A stretch of DNA of 64,000 nt from Nyssa sinensis. Lineage: Eukaryota > Streptophyta > Magnoliopsida > Cornales > Nyssaceae. Position numbers and translations under genes: made by a program. Positions 12,119 through 25,562 of the stretch are shown here, one piece after another. Location: contig CM018052.1 of assembly GCA_008638375.1 (NCBI GenBank), positions 1,847,001 to 1,911,000 on the forward strand, written 5' to 3'. Position 1 is the stretch's first letter, and every line of letters starts with the position of its first letter. A model generated the notes under the pieces. It was not told the origin of the DNA, searched no databases, and saw only the letters and a list, made by a program, of their open reading frames with translations.

Positions 12119-12487
12119 GTGAAGATTCTAGTGACAAGGACTAAAAGGTTAAAATCCTCAAAATTTTTTAGAAGGACTTTATGAAGACATTTAATTTTTG
12201 TAACCTACCTCATTTTTGGATATTTTGTATAACCATACGAACGATGATGTAACTTTTGTAGTTAGACATTGTATAAACCAACTATGATTATATTTAGTTG
12301 CTCTACCAAGTTAGCATACATTCTCTTATTTACTTTTCGCTGCTTAACTCTTGTTTAATGAATGCATCTTACTTGGAATTTACAAGTGAATGGCCTGAGG
12401 TTAGGATTACTATTTGTATTTTGATGGGTGCCTAATTGGCCGATCGAGTATCCTTAATCCGCATAAGGTGAATTTTGGGATGTGATA

Positions 12488-12706
12488 GTGTATATATTCT
12501 TATACATATTTCTTGATTTATTTCTAATATATATACATACACACACACACATATATACACACACATATATACACCCACTTATACACACATGTGTGTGTTT
12601 TCTTCCATCTTTCACCATATGCCTTGCACATGATGAGCAAAAACAAATTTTAATGATTTTACTATTCCTTTTTTTTTTTCTATTTTTCTATTATTTTCTT
12701 ATTTCC

Positions 12707-12740
<34 letters not shown>

Positions 12741-13210
12741 TTTCATATACACACTCAAGTGTGTATATTTGGGCTTCTTCACTATGTATAAGTCATATAA
12801 TGTATGAAATAATTTCCTATATTTTTACTTCATTTTTCCTAGTATTTCATGCATTTATTTTGCATTTTTCCTATTTTTCTATAATTATTATTAAATAATT
12901 ATTTTATTTAATAATTCTAAATATTTAATGTAATATTTTGCCCTATTCTTAAGTTAGTGATGTGTTGATCACTTAACTGTTACTTTCATCAACCTAGGTT
13001 AGGTTAAGTTGACCCTGGGTTAGGTTTTATTTTAACCCTACTTTGGGTGATGGCCTAACTAAGGTTATGGCCCATTGTTGGGTTAGGTTATTTTCTAACC
13101 CTAGTTTAGGTCATGTCATAGTGCCCAAAGTATTTTCAAAAGCTATTTTATTGAGTCAATTTTCATTATATTGTTCCTAATGTCCTATTTTATTGAGGGT
13201 GGGTGTTATA
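12488..13210 (-). mobile_element. LTR X, promoter-side part
   Basis: Read in minus sense it starts TATAACACCCACCC at 13210, a group 1 type terminus, and runs left until cut by H. It interrupts the pol region of element G; the bases GAGAC (13211-13215) would be its duplication. It holds AACCTAACC-like words (12995-13100), AT-rich DNA and a (TA)n tract near 12710-12736. The rest is outside the window. I see no genes in it. Confidence 0.55.
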
Positions 13211-13215
13211 GAGAC

Positions 13216-14240
13216 TGGGCCCGAGTGTCTATAACACTACATGAGTATCCATAAAAACACTTTCTTAATAATCTACAAGCTTCCCCTTTGTGCATGAACT
13301 CAGACTGTTGGGGTCTTTGAAATAAAACTCACTTGTGGCGGTAGTATATTATAACATGGTTAGTAGAGAGCCAATCCATACCCAATATTAGGTCAAAACT
13401 CCTTATTTCTAGAAGGACTAAGTCTACGAACAACTGATGGTCACTAATCACAATGTCACAATTCCATTATAGTGAGGATCCTAGTAGTGGCACTTTTATG
13501 GGAATAGAAACAAATAATAAATAATCGAAGGGTTCACATGTTTTGTTTAGTCTAGCAACAAATTTGGGTGCTATAAAAGAATGTGTAAATCTAGAATCAA
13601 GAAGCACATATGCAGGAATACCACAAATAGTAAGTGTACTTGCAACCACCATGTTGACTATGGAAGTCTTTCCAAGGAGTAGCGCAAACACTCTCCCAAG
13701 CTTGGTTTAGCTCTCCTTGCCCTTGTTATGAGTTGTGGCTGGTGTAGTGGTCAGCTGTTTTTTGGTGGTGTTAGTGGGGGCTGGAGCATGAATGAGTAGT
13801 GCTTGGTCTTCTCAAGAATAGTTCACAACTATATGTCCCTCTTTCCTATAGCAATAACACAGTTTGGTGTCCATTCTGTACTTGCTTTTATGATTCTTCT
13901 AACATTTTGGACACTATGGTACTTCATCCTTCTTCTGGTTGTTGCCCTTGGAGCCTTTTACATTGCATTTATTTATTGTATGAGCTCCTTAACCCTTTTT
14001 GAAATTTCCACCAGATCTCTTCTTTGGCTACTCTTAGCTTTGTCCCACTTCATTCAGGGAGCATAGCTGTCTTCAAAGTTTTGGCATAAGTAGGTAATGC
14101 GAATGCTGATACTCGAGTGTAGAGGTCGGGATGTAGTCCTTGTTCGAACCTTCTGGCTTTCTTTTCCTCTTCTTTCACCATGTGGGCGGCAAACTTGGAC
14201 AATTGAGTGAACTTGACGACATATTGGATCACTGTCATTT
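13216..14240 (-). pseudogene. Ty3/Gypsy gag C-terminus and protease relic (element G)
   Basis: Decayed polyprotein of a plant Ty3/Gypsy retrotransposon. From 14238 leftward the frame reads as the retrotransposon gag domain (VIQYVVKFTQLSKF, then EEEKKARRFEQGL and LPTYAKTL). Around 13830-13930 degraded zinc-knuckle remnants can be seen (CPKC, then CYRKEGH). At 13467-13691 lies a retropepsin (AYVLLDSRFTHSFI); the glycine of the usual catalytic triplet is arginine. At 13355-13393 the downstream linker LILGMDWLSTNH remains. Stops and shifts separate these blocks, so it is a pseudogene. The gag reading frame continues, in register, at 53948 on the other side of F1. The lineage is probably chromovirus-like (Del/Tekay), which is an inference. 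Confidence 0.9.
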
Positions 14241-14671
14241 TGTCATACCCTTGAAACCCACCTCAAGCGGATTAAAGGAATCACGATCGCCACCCTTCGG
14301 CTCGGGGGCCATCGGGTGAGGCTTCACATGAACAACGGCACTAAGTGGCGGTGAGGTGTGGCCAGGATTAGCAAATTGCGGAACCGTGAAATTTTTTTTT
14401 TCTTTTTTACATTCTGCACACCCCTCGGTACCGTCACTTTTTTTTTCGGAGTGGTAAACAATTAACATACATTCAGAGCATACTAAAAATTTAAAGTTTT
14501 ACATATTACATATCCGTTTGCCCCTCGGGCTTGAGTACATAATGGTCCATAATTACTACAACATAATTGACCAACTATAGGTCCTAGTACTTCCAAAAAC
14601 ATCTTTAATCAAAATGGAGCTGCCAATCGCCAATCCTCAAATTGGGCAAGGCTCCCATTCATCATCATTAC

Positions 14672-15986
14672 CTGAAAAATGTTAGGATAAAGGGGTGAGC
14701 TTCAACAAGCCCAGTGAGTAATTCCAGTACCTTGTCATAGGTTTTCAACTGGTAATGGATTAGTTTAAAAAAGACTTCATATAAACATACACTACCAATT
14801 GTACATATACTTCAAATACAAAGTATAGAAAGCTTCATAACATGTAACATGAAGCATTTAAAGCATTCGAGTAAAAACATATATTTCACGTATGCAAGTA
14901 CAAGGAACTTCAAAGAACTTGTGACACAAAGCATTTAGAAGCATTCGAGTGAGGCATTAAATATGTAGTTGAAGCTTGTAATATATACAGGGTGACCATT
15001 TAGTGGCCATGAATGTTTGAAACATTTACTTGTAAACAAAATGCATGAAATCTTTTCCATGAAAATAGGAGGATGCAAATTTCTTCTTCTTCAAAACGGG
15101 GGGTTATATAAAAACCCAATTCATGAAATAGGGGTTCAAAAACCTGCTACCATTTCTGAAAAAATTTCATCTTTTCACTTTGATTAGGTGGAAATCTGTG
15201 TCAAACCAAATTCCAGTTTTACTTCCCGTGGAGATTTCATGCCTGGGGGATCAGATCTTGCTATCGGGCATTCTTTATGTCAAATGATTTCCGAAGGAAT
15301 CCCAATATCATTACTTGGTGCTTATGCACGATTATCTTGCAAAAACATGACTTCTTTATGAAATGTTTTTTATGAGCATTTAAAAACATGGCTTCTTCAT
15401 TGGATGCTTTTCAAAGAGCAACGAAATATGCCTTCTTCAAATGAATGCTTTTCATGAGCATTAAAAACATGATTTCTTCAAATATATGCTTTTCATGAGC
15501 ATTTGAAATATGGCATTTCAAATAGATATTTTTCATGAGTATAAAAATATGGCTTCTTCAAAAAGATACTTTGCATGAGTATTTAAACATGAATATTTTA
15601 ACAGAGTCTTCAACGCTTGGAATACATCAATTAGGACATTTAAACATGAGCTTCAGAGTATTAAATTACAATGTACAAGAATATTTAAAACATGGCAAAA
15701 TGAAGAAATTTATTTTTAGAAATGCATTTAATAAAATTTTGTAATTAACATAGACAAGCTGGAACATAAATTCACAGAAGATCAGTAATATCAACAAGCT
15801 AACTTGCATGTCCATAGAATTTTCAAAAAGGAAGCAATAATATTTAAAACATGAGTCATATAAATACGGAATTGATTTAAAGTACTTCAAAAATTGAACT
15901 CATAATACTTCAGAAATATTTAAACTTAAACTTCTTCAGAATCCATGGAGATTAAAACCTCCACTTCAAAGTACAAGATTACTCAC
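14672..15986 (-). other. Predicted intron in LTR F1
   Basis: Minus-strand donor TAAG|GTGAGTAATC at 15986 and acceptor TATCCTAACATTTTTCAG|GTAATG at 14672. The interior is AT-rich with GAGCATT/CTTCTTCA-type words repeated between about 15340 and 15560. Confidence 0.6.
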
Positions 15987-16502
15987 CTTATTCTCTCGGA
16001 TCAGCACTGCAAATGGGCTTTCCCTTTTCCTTTGAAATTTATAAAAATAAAATTCATCAAGACTTCAATTAATTTGTAGAGACTTGAAAAACGAGATTAA
16101 ATTTTTCGTTTTGCCGATAGAGCACTATTCATGCACCATTTGTTGGTAGGACACTATACATGCATATTTAGATATAAGTTATATTTAGAAGCATATTTTG
16201 AGTATTCCATAGAAGGAAAATATGCTTAGAATATTTAAATACGCCTCCTGTGAAAATTTGAGCCTGTTCGGAGATAGTTTAAAAAATTGGACCAAAAGGA
16301 CATCCTGGGTGGCCTGAGTGGAACCGGCCAAACCCAGTTGCAGGAAAAAATAACTTTTTTTGAAAATTTTTATTTAAAATAATTTTAAGAACTTTGGATA
16401 AAACAAAATATCGAATTAAGGCGTTTCGGGACAGGTTGTAGTGTAACGGGGTGCTAGATTCATTAAGGGCAAAAGGGTCATTTTGCACCTTTGCCCCTTC
16501 AC

Positions 16503-16510
16503 TATAAATA
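16503..16510 (+). promoter_or_regulatory. TATA box of the B3 5' LTR
   Basis: CACTATAAATACAACCCC. It is conserved in all B-group LTRs. If used, transcription would start about 460 bp into the LTR and give a first exon of about 220 bp ending at the donor at 16762. Confidence 0.65.
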
Positions 16511-18064
16511 CAACCCCTTAGTATATATTTTTTTTTTTCATATTTTGGTCTGAGATTCAGAGCAGAAGTCGTGCATGGGAGAAAGGTGAAGAAAAGCCCT
16601 AGGTTCTCCAAGCTTCAAGCCACCAAAACACACTTCTAGGCCAAGATTCTTGCAAGGCTTCCTTCTAGGAAGTTGTTCCTCTTATCAAGACCTATATTCT
16701 CATTGATTAGTTCAGTCGCACAGCGAACAAAACTCCCTCGGTTTGAGAAAAACTATTTTAGGTATGATATTTTGCTAAGTAAGGAATATGATTAAGTTTA
16801 GAAGTGATTTATATGTTGATTGAATGATTCATATATTTATTTGATGTTAGAAAATCACTTAGGACATAGTTGCTTTGAAAAACCTAGAGTTGATTGTTTA
16901 TGTACTTGTGTGTTCTGTGTTATTCCTTGGGAATTTGTCAAAGTGATGAACATGTAACTTGTTTATATGTTTGATTCCTTTCATTTTAGCTTATGTTCAT
17001 GGAGAGAAACTCTTGTGGTTTGAGAGTTATGATTTATCCCATGTATTGGTACTTTATGTATTTTATGATCTTTGAGAAATTGTTAAGGTTGTGATTATGT
17101 AATGTGTTTACATGTGAAATTGATTGGATTACATGTTAGGTTTATGTAGACAAAGTTTTGTGATATAAAAGTTATAGTTGTTTTAAGTACATTACATTAT
17201 TTAAAGCATGCTCTATGTATTTGATAAAATGCTTCATTGAGATTGTATTATTGCATGGTGAAATCAAAGCATATTGGCATATGGTGAATCCTTTGAAAAC
17301 ATAGTGTGGGTTGAGCACTTGGTGCTATGCATTATGAGGGTGTAGATCCTGTGGTGAAAAACTCAAAATTGGTCATTGCATTGGTGCCTACTTATCCAAT
17401 GGGAGCGATTCGTGAACACAAGCTTTGGTACTCGCTGACCAACGGGAGCGATCCGTGAAATGAGACATGGGTGTGACATAGAGTTTGCATGGGTGTGTCA
17501 CGCATATTGCCATTGCATGGTGTTGATGAATTGGAAGGCATGTAGATTATAACTGTCACATCCCAAACTCCACCCTACGCGGATGTCGAGGACATGATGC
17601 CAGTTAGCCGCCTTGCTGGTTTGCCGACCGACATTGTGACCAACCAAAGGCAAACTTCTGAACTTACTGATGAATTACATTTCAAATATAGGGTCAGAGC
17701 AGAGGAATTTAAAACCTTTTTCATCTCAGGAATGCAACTCATTTATAAATACCATAGAGGTATGTACCACAGAGCAAGTCTAACACCAAATAGCTAATAC
17801 CTCTAACCATAAAGCACGTCTATAATCAGACATATAACACAGAGCATATCTAATCTCTCTAGAGTACCATTACCATGAGCCATGTCTCAATATCTAGTGC
17901 ATATCAATCACATCAATCAAATTATGTCACTCACCTGAATAACTAAATTCAATCCACAAGAGTCCAAGTCTCCACAAATCAATGCCCTCAGATCTTTTAC
18001 TTAGAATGCCACTCGACCTATCCATGTCATATCATAATGCCTTCTAATCTAATGGAGATAAGTC

Positions 18065-18658
18065 CTGAAAAATGTTAGGATAATGGGGTGAGCTTAAATA
18101 AGTCCAGTGAGTAATACAGGTTCCCTGTCATGGGTTTCAAAAACCAATTCTTGCTTATAAAACACATGAAGGGTTTAGTTATTTCTGAAATAACAGTTTT
18201 ATAAATTTACTTAATGTAGTTGAGTAGAATAAAACAGGACTGAACTAAATGAAACAACAGATTAGAACAGACAAAACAATACAGGATGCTAGTATATCAA
18301 TCAGGAGTATAGGCAAATAAATCAAAGAATAGAACATGTCAATATTGAGGGGAACATAACAAAACAAGATGCCGATTAGACACATAATCAAGCCTACTTA
18401 TGCCATACCACTCAAAACTGGAGTGGGCCCAAGATTAAGACACAACATAACAAAACAAAACCAAAATAGACCATAGAACAAAATAGAACAGACCCGAACA
18501 GGACAGGAGAGTAGGACAAGACAAAAGCATGCCACGTGTAATGCAGTACAAAGAGTATGCATTGAAATAGTACAATATACGAAACGGTATAGTGTAAGAA
18601 GATATAATATCTAGATAGTGTAACTTATACACCAAGTCAGAAGTTCCAAGTTACTCAC
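18065..18658 (-). other. Predicted intron in LTR A3
   Basis: The minus strand reads TTT|GTGAGTAACTT at 18658 and TATCCTAACATTTTTCAG|GACT at 18065. At 594 bp it is less than half the A2 intron, mainly because the CGGAAC array is short here. Confidence 0.6.
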
Positions 18659-21555
18659 AAATTGTTCGCTTATCTCCTTATACAGATAATCTAATAACCT
18701 CCAAATACGTCAGGCATCTCCATGCATATCTTGAATAATCATCATCAATCATAGACAGATCAGAATTTAACCATTCATGACTTATTCATCATCTTAGGCG
18801 TCTATTGGATTACCTAAAATAGCCTAGTAGCCTATTGCCCTTTCATTGGGTTTCATCTGAGGCTATTTCATTCTTTAATTAGACTTAGTAGTTATCAGGA
18901 TTATAACCTACGTCATTTAGACCTCAATCGTTATCAATTAATCACTTATCTAACCTTAGGGGTAAAATGGTAATTTTACCATTCTTGTCCCGGACCTTGT
19001 CGTGGTTCTCAGAATAGTCCACATATCTTAAATATAAAGTTCTAAGTCTTTTGAACTCAAATTGTTATCAGTTAAGTACTTATTTAACCTTAGGGGCAAA
19101 ATGGTAATTTTATCATTCTTGCCCCAGACCCTGTCGTGGTCCTCAGAATATCCCATATATCTCATATATAAATTCTGAAGTCTTTTGGACTTCATTTGGT
19201 ATCTGCTTTTGGTCATTGAGACATATTGATCATTTATCATTTTATACATTGACTGTTCCGGAGTCTTATTTGGCCCTTCAATGTTCATAATTATGCTTAT
19301 GACAGTTTATTGGATCAGAATGACCTTTATTCGGCCTCTACTTTGCACTTACCATGCTTAGGGGCATTTTGGTCATTTTACGTTTTGTGAGATTTTGATC
19401 TTGATTCGTCGTTTAATCATGTATACAGTTTCACGAGTATCTGGGCCTCTATCGGTATCAATTTCGTCCCATTTGAACTTCATTTGGATTTCGTATAGCA
19501 TTCGGGGCATTTTAGTAATTCATACTTAACGTTTTTCGGTACTTCGTTTGCTAGTACGAACTCTATCGTTGAGTCCAGAGTGCCCAACATAATCAAAATG
19601 TACTATCTTTTATTTTTATTTGGCCCTAAGTATCATTAGGGGCAATACAATCATTTATAATTCATATGTTTGTATTTTTCGGGACTTCGGTTCATTAAAT
19701 AAACCCCACCATTGGGTCCAGAGTGTTCAACATAGTTAAATTGGACTATCTTTTATTTTTAATTAACCCTAGGTATCATCAGGGGCAATACAATCATTTA
19801 CCATTTGCGTGTCTTTATTTTTTGGGACTTAATTTCCCAAATTAGACTCCATCATTGAGTCCGAAGTGCCCGAGATAGTAAAAATACACTATTTATTTAT
19901 TTAATTTGGATTTCGTTTGAGTCATTTAGTGTCGAAGGGTAAAATTATTATTTTACCCAATTAATAAAATAATTATTTTATTAATTTTTTTATTTTTCAA
20001 GGGCTTATTTGAATTAAATTTCCATATTCTAGGCTAGAACACAAATACTCAGTACAGTTGGGGCGAAAATGAAATTTACAAAAGTTCTGATTTTTCTTTT
20101 AATTTTTTAACAGTGAACCAAAGGGTTTATTAACCTAAACCCTAGACCAGACTGGGTATATGGTGAACCAGCCGGTTTAGTTCATCCTCACTGAATCGGA
20201 ATAACATATCCCTGTTATTCCAAATTGGCCCTCTTATCCGTGTTTCACTTATCCCAAATTCCCATTCAAATCTATAATCCGTGTTACCAAATAGACCAAC
20301 TTTCAATGTAAAATTGATTTTTCACTTAACTAAACGCTGTCGTTTAGGTTATTCAAATTGCGGGCGGGTCGGGTCAACCCGATCCACGACCCAACCCGAA
20401 ACCCTGTTGGGCTTCATTTTCCCTCGACTATTGCCCTAGTTGCAGAGAATTCTTTTCTCTAATTTTCGTGACATTTCGTGCATTTAATCACCCTGATTTC
20501 CATCCCAATCAAATCCTCTAAGTTTCTTATCCTCTTTGGTGTTTATTGCACGCCCCAAAACAGTCTAAAAGCTTGGTTTGTTCTCCAATATGGGCGACTG
20601 TAAATCGCCTGTTGCATGCTCATCTCTCTACCGTTTCATGCGTGGCTTGTTTTGTCGCGTTCCCTAGGCTATGGCGGCTCGATCTATGCTCTAAAAACAA
20701 GATCTAAAGCTCCATTGGTGAAGCTGGGTCATAAACCCGTAACCTGCTACTCCAATTTTAGGGCTCATTTGTGAGTTTTTTCACTTGGTTTTTGTTGTAG
20801 TGAAAACCCTATATCATCTAGGTCAGGTCTAAGCAAGCCAAAATTAGTTTGGCTAGGGTTGAATCAGACCTACTCCACCAGAGGTCATCAATGGCGGTTT
20901 TGGTGTGGTTTGGTGTTCTAGGGCTGTTTCAGGGTCTCATTTCATGCATTGATCAAGATTTCTTATTCTAAACACCATGCATGCAGTTAATAGGGCTCAA
21001 AAACATCAAAAACAGTACCAAAATTTTAAACAAAAAAATCAAACAGTTTGGGGCTTATACCTCTCAAATAGTGAACTTCCCTATTTGTGGCTTGGCTCAG
21101 ACCCTCTCAATGCTCTTCAAGGTTGCCCAGTTCAGTTGTGTACCCCTCAATTCTTTCCCCTTTTATGCACCTCCATAGGAACACACCATGCACGCACACA
21201 CACTTTCATTCACACAACATTTCTCTCTCTAACCCACTCTCTCTCTACCCAAGCACACACCCACGAACTCCAGGTTTCACATATAGTCTTGGTCTGAACA
21301 CACAACACACATTTTAAGTGTTCAAAAGTAGAGCTTACACATATAAGTGTACACCTATACATATACACATACATAATTATACATGTAGGGCTTAGGTGTG
21401 ATTACGTGGCCTGATGCAGGAGCTGAGGTGGGATGATGTGGGGTGACTCAGGTGATGATGAGGGGTATGCATTTATGGCCATTGGCCAACTTGGGAGGTG
21501 GCATTGGTTAAATGGGGTTCATATACAATTATGTTGCATATTTAGACACAAAGAT

Positions 21556-21632
21556 GCTGGCAGCCCACTTGTTAAATTTTTGGATGCCATGTGCTTCCTT
21601 CACTTGGTCAATGGTTCAAATCCCCTTGGCCT
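21556..21632 (+). repeat. tRNA-like block in A3
   Basis: GGCAGCCCACTTG (A-box-like, 21559-21571) and GGTTCAAATCC (B-box-like, 21613-21623), antisense to the LTR. The flanking CATTGGCCAACTTGGGAGGTGG is shared with the equivalent places in A2, F1 and K. Confidence 0.5.
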
Positions 21633-23076
21633 CACTTTTTTGGACATTTTCCACATTTTGGGCTTAGGCCCTGTTTGGCTAGTGCAAAATTCTATTTTAG
21701 CTTTTTCCTTCGTAATTTCTTTTCTATTGCTCTTTTTACGAAACAGTTTCTTTTGAGGGTTTCATATTTCAGTTAGTTTCGATGGCAAAGGCCTCGTGTC
21801 ATTTATTATTTATTTGTGGCCGTCACAGTTCACTAATTCGAGTTTTCACAGTGTTAAAATGTCATCATTTCACCTAATTAAAAGGTAATTAGGTTCGGGT
21901 ATTACACCCTCCTCTCTTGACGCGTCTAATTATTTTATCGGTCTATCGTGACCGTCGAGAGATTCCCAATTAACTTTCTTAATTATTCTTTATGTCGGTG
22001 TTAATTAATAATTAGCAAACTAATTCTTAATTAAGCAAGGTCCTGGTGTTACAATAACTGTACACTTGCACATGCCACGCCTTAATTTTGTTCCTTGCAT
22101 TAGCATTATGTCATATCAGTAGTTGAGCTAACCCCTCGTGAGATATCATATTATAGATGACGCTCCTGGTACTTGAGACTTGTTGAAGTCTTGAAGAAAG
22201 GAAGGAAAAATGGACTATGAAGAAGATTTGGCCCTTGTGGCATATTTTGTATATATGGGCATAAGCCCAAAAGACTTGGATTTCAATGTGGATGAATGGT
22301 GAACTATAGACCTTGAATCATTTTGTAATGTAATGGCTTAAAATCTAAATGACATGTAATGTGCTTTAGTTAAATGTGTATCAAATGTATATATGTTGAA
22401 AGAAATGATATGTAAGATATCTTTATCCAATGAGCATCATATATATATATATATTGAGACAAATAGATGTGCATGTGAAAACAAGGGATGTATGTTTAAT
22501 TTACATGAATTGTAGCCATCGAGTGAGGGTGGGTGTGACATGTTTATACATATGAAGTATCATGAATATTAGGTGGGAAAAAGGCCTAGACTATTTAATT
22601 TCATGTTTGACACCCTCTTTTGGAGCCCATTTTAGGCCACTTTTGGCCATTATACCAACCCATGTTGGGTACCTTTTTGGGACACTTCTTAGTCATATCT
22701 CAAGGCCATATTTAGCCATTTACTTGGACCATTTTAGGTAGGACCTTTTGACCTATTCTTGGCTCATGCGTTAGGACATTTGGGGTCCATTTGGCGTCAC
22801 CATTCCAAGGCATATTTAAAGATATTTTAGGGCTATCTTGGAGGTTACCCTTGAACATGACCTAAACTATTTTGGACATTAATTGGGAGGGATGTTTGAG
22901 TGACATTAGGAGATCATTTTGGTTAAGTCAATTAGCAAGTCTTCATTTTTAGTTGTGGGGAAAACATAGGGAAATGAATGAATGAGCAATTAAATTCACC
23001 TTATGACGTTTCATTTACTTTTCTTATTTCATTTCACTTACTCCCCAGGCTTGTGGGAATTCAGGGTGTGACAACG

Positions 23077-23090
23077 TGGTATCAGAGAGC
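23077..23090 (+). other. Primer-binding site of B3
   Basis: TGGTATCAGAGAGC starts three bases after the LTR terminus TGTGACA. It matches the 3' end of initiator-methionine tRNA (TGGTATCAGAGC) apart from a two-base AG insertion. It defines the 5' LTR and the plus sense of the element. Confidence 0.9.
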
Positions 23091-23582
23091 TTAGGTTCGA
23101 ATACTTAGGGACCGTAGGGTGTTGTTAAACACAATGGGAACACGACGTATAATTTAAAATTTTTTGAAAACCTTGTGTAATGTGTAGACTCTGACAACTA
23201 GGTTTTAGAGCTCTAGTTTGAGAATACATGGCGACGATAGGGTGTTGATTGAACACCATGGAACCTAGAGGAAAATGTGTGACTTTGTCACGCCCCAAAT
23301 TCCCGCGAACCCGAGGCGCGACTAAACGAACAGAAAGTAAATAAAATATAAAGTAAATAAAGGACAATCTAACAGATTCAACCCAAACTTACATTTATCT
23401 CTTTCAATGTACATCCATATAAAGCACAGTCAATAAAAAATATTCGACACATCATTCAGGCTTAAGCCCTTATATAATATCAATACATCTCGAAATGTAC
23501 TCCCAAGGACCAAGATCATTCTAAGCTCCTGTCTCCTCCACTCTGCAAGACTTCCTCAAGTCTCGAATGCCGGGAGCGTCAT

Positions 23583-24793
23583 CTGTGGGGAGTTATCCCA
23601 CGTATGGGTCAGCTCAACTGCTGGTATGATATAATGCTAATGCAAGGAACAAAATTAAGGGCGTGGCATGTGCAAGTGTACAGTTATTTCTATATGTCAT
23701 TCAATATCATTCATACAACGTGCTAGTAACAATCTATATGTCATCCAACTCATTAAAATAATTTAAGGCGTGGCATGTACGAGTGTACATTTATTTCTAC
23801 ATGCATTGTACATCATCCGTGCAATATGATAACAATAATCCACATGCCTTCTGAATCATCCATACCATGTAATAGCAATAATCCACATAACATCCAAGTT
23901 ATCCATGCAATGTAGTGACAATGCCCATGAAATACCCACACAGCTCAATGTCACAACCATGCCAACTCTATGCCACCACCATGTCAACCCTATGCCATGT
24001 CCATGTCAACTCATGTAATGTAATGTAATGTAATGCCCCTTCACGGATCGCTCCCGTTGGTTCGGGTACCAAACGCAATATCATGTCCCTTCACGGATCG
24101 CTCCCACTGGTTCGGGTACCAAATACCATATCATGTCCCTTTGCGGATCGCTCTTACTAGTTCGGGTATCAAATACAATATCATGTCCCTTCGCGGATCG
24201 CTCCCGCTGGTTCGGGTACCAAATACAATATCATGTCCCTTCGCGGATCGCTCCCGCTGGTTCGGGTACCAAATACAATATCATGTCCCTTCATGGATCG
24301 CTCCTGCTGGTTCGGGTACCAAATACAATATCATGTCATGTCATGTCCAAGGAATCATACTATGCCAATATGCTTTGATTCCACCATGGAACAACACAAT
24401 CTCAGATAAGCAATTTACCAACATATGGAGCATGCTTTTTAAACAATGTATTCCACTTAAAGCAATTACAACATCTGAATAATAATCCTTTTCCACATGA
24501 ATGTATGTAATATAAAATCACGTAAACACATACTTAAGTCACGTATTTACCATCTTAACAACTCATCAAGAACATGAATCACATACAACACTGGCACATA
24601 GAGTAATCATATATCCATGGAGTAGCGAGAATCACATAAGCAACGTAAATAATCAACTCAAGATTTCCTTTTAAAACAATGTTCCTTATGCGATTTTTCC
24701 AACATCAAACAAATAATTATATGATTCATTCAATCAACATGCAAATCATTCCTAAACCTAATTCTATTCCTTACTTAGCACAATACACCATAC
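23583..24793 (-). other. Predicted intron in LTR C
   Basis: Donor ATCAG|GTATGGTG at 24793 and acceptor CTCCCCACAG|ATGACGC at 23583 on the minus strand. Both align with the B introns. It contains the 50 bp tandem array. Confidence 0.55.
24033..24345. repeat. 50 bp tandem repeat, six units
   Basis: Units read CCCTTCGCGGATCGCTCCCG, then TGGTTCGGGTACC and AAATACAATATCATGT; TTCGGGTACC recurs exactly every 50 bp at 24061, 24111, 24161, 24211, 24261 and 24311. It is preceded by a (TAATG)n run (24016-24036). Other B LTRs have only one or two related units (17395-17465, 32090-32160, 39895-39975), so this is a local expansion. It also makes spurious open frames. Confidence 0.95.
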
Positions 24794-25454
24794 CTGATGG
24801 GTCACTCTCAATCAGTAAGATGTACTCGTGGTGTAGCTGAACTACAGTGAAATGCAAAAGGTCAGACCACCTTCTCCTCACCTTTCTGTGTTCCTAAAAT
24901 CATGAAATACCATTCAGTTTAATTGCTACTTGAATTATGCTTTTCATCAAATTTTATGTCTTTAATTTATGAGTTTCTGTTTTGCCAAATTAAACTCTAC
25001 TGTTGAATCCGGAACGTCAAAGAAAATAGGTGTAGGCTTTCGTGGAATTCAATTTGGACATCCGAGCTCAAAAGGGCAAAACAGTCATTTTACACTTTCA
25101 TAGTTTTTCACTTCCCGAGATCTCTCCTCGTAAATTAGACTCCACAGTTGAGTCCGGAATATTCGGGATAATAAGATTTCACTATTTGTTTACTCAATTT
25201 GGAGTTTGTTTGACTGTGTTTTGACTCAAGGGCATTTTGGTAATTTTTAATGTTATCACGGGTCTTTTGTTTTTCAGGACCTCGTCTCGCATCTTGGACG
25301 TCACCATTGGTCTTAGGAGGTCCAAAATAGTCAGAATACATATATGACTTGTCTTATTTGGGCTTCGGGCCATTTCGGGGTATTTAATTTAATTAAAATA
25401 AATTTAATTAATTAAATAGTGTAAAGGGTAATATATATATATATATATATATTG

Positions 25455-25562
25455 TGGGATTGGTTCACACGATTGGTAACCGTCCCAGTGGTCACGCGTG
25501 TCCTTCTCACCTCTTTCGGTCCTGTGTTCCAATCTCTCCAACCCTTTTTTTTTTTTTTTTCA
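25455..25562 (+). repeat. SINE-like tRNA-related block in C
   Basis: GTCCCAGTGGTCACGCG (A-box-like), then GTCCTGTGTTCCAATCTC (B-box-like), then a run of about 17 T (25544-25560). It is antisense to the LTR. The T run after the B box resembles a polymerase III terminator or a SINE tail. Confidence 0.5.

Larger units (their letters stand above)
10450..12487 (+). mobile_element. LTR H (group 1), right segment
   Basis: Continuation of H after the B1 insertion. In plus order it shows the layout of the A and F LTRs: CCACCGGCGGTGAG, a GTCGGTTCGGGCCCGA hairpin zone, AAACGACGCAG, a tRNA-like block, degenerate repeats with GGACCCAATGGTGGAG, a donor at 11581, a TTCTGTTCTATTTT-rich stretch, an acceptor near 12118, and the terminus GGGATGTGATA at 12487. 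No primer site follows, so it is a solo LTR or 3' LTR. Its end resembles that of the G LTR at 54778. The next bases GTGTA would be its target duplication, but the other copy is outside the window. Confidence 0.7.
17554..22053 (-). mobile_element. Solo LTR A3 (group 1)
   Basis: A 4500 bp LTR in minus sense: TGTCACATCCC at the left, GGTGTTACA at the right, with a perfect ATAAC duplication (17549-17553 and 22054-22058). The 3' LTR of the same B3 element shows the unoccupied site at 32245-32249, which proves the borders. It has the full group 1 layout: last exon, intron, ~137 bp repeats (about 18955-19945), AACCGGTT zone, CGGGTCAACCCG palindrome (20370-20381), and tRNA-like block. No coding domain is present. 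Confidence 0.96.
16075..23073 (+). repeat. 5' LTR of B3 (contains A3)
   Basis: It runs from TGTAGAGACTTG to AGGGTGTGACA. Without A3 it is about 2.5 kb against 3.07 kb for the 3' LTR. It lacks roughly 430 bp (the counterpart of about 32968-33393), including the GC-rich zone, and the 172 bp extra block at 32455. Predicted intron: donor TTTTAG|GTATGAT at 16762 and acceptor TATTATAG|ATGACGC at 22156, so A3 lies inside the intron. Confidence 0.93.

Noticed and set aside
24033..24482. 149-codon frame over the 50 bp repeats, or a CRISPR-like array
   Set aside because: The frame is open only because the unit repeats; there are no unique spacers, and the DNA is a plant LTR.
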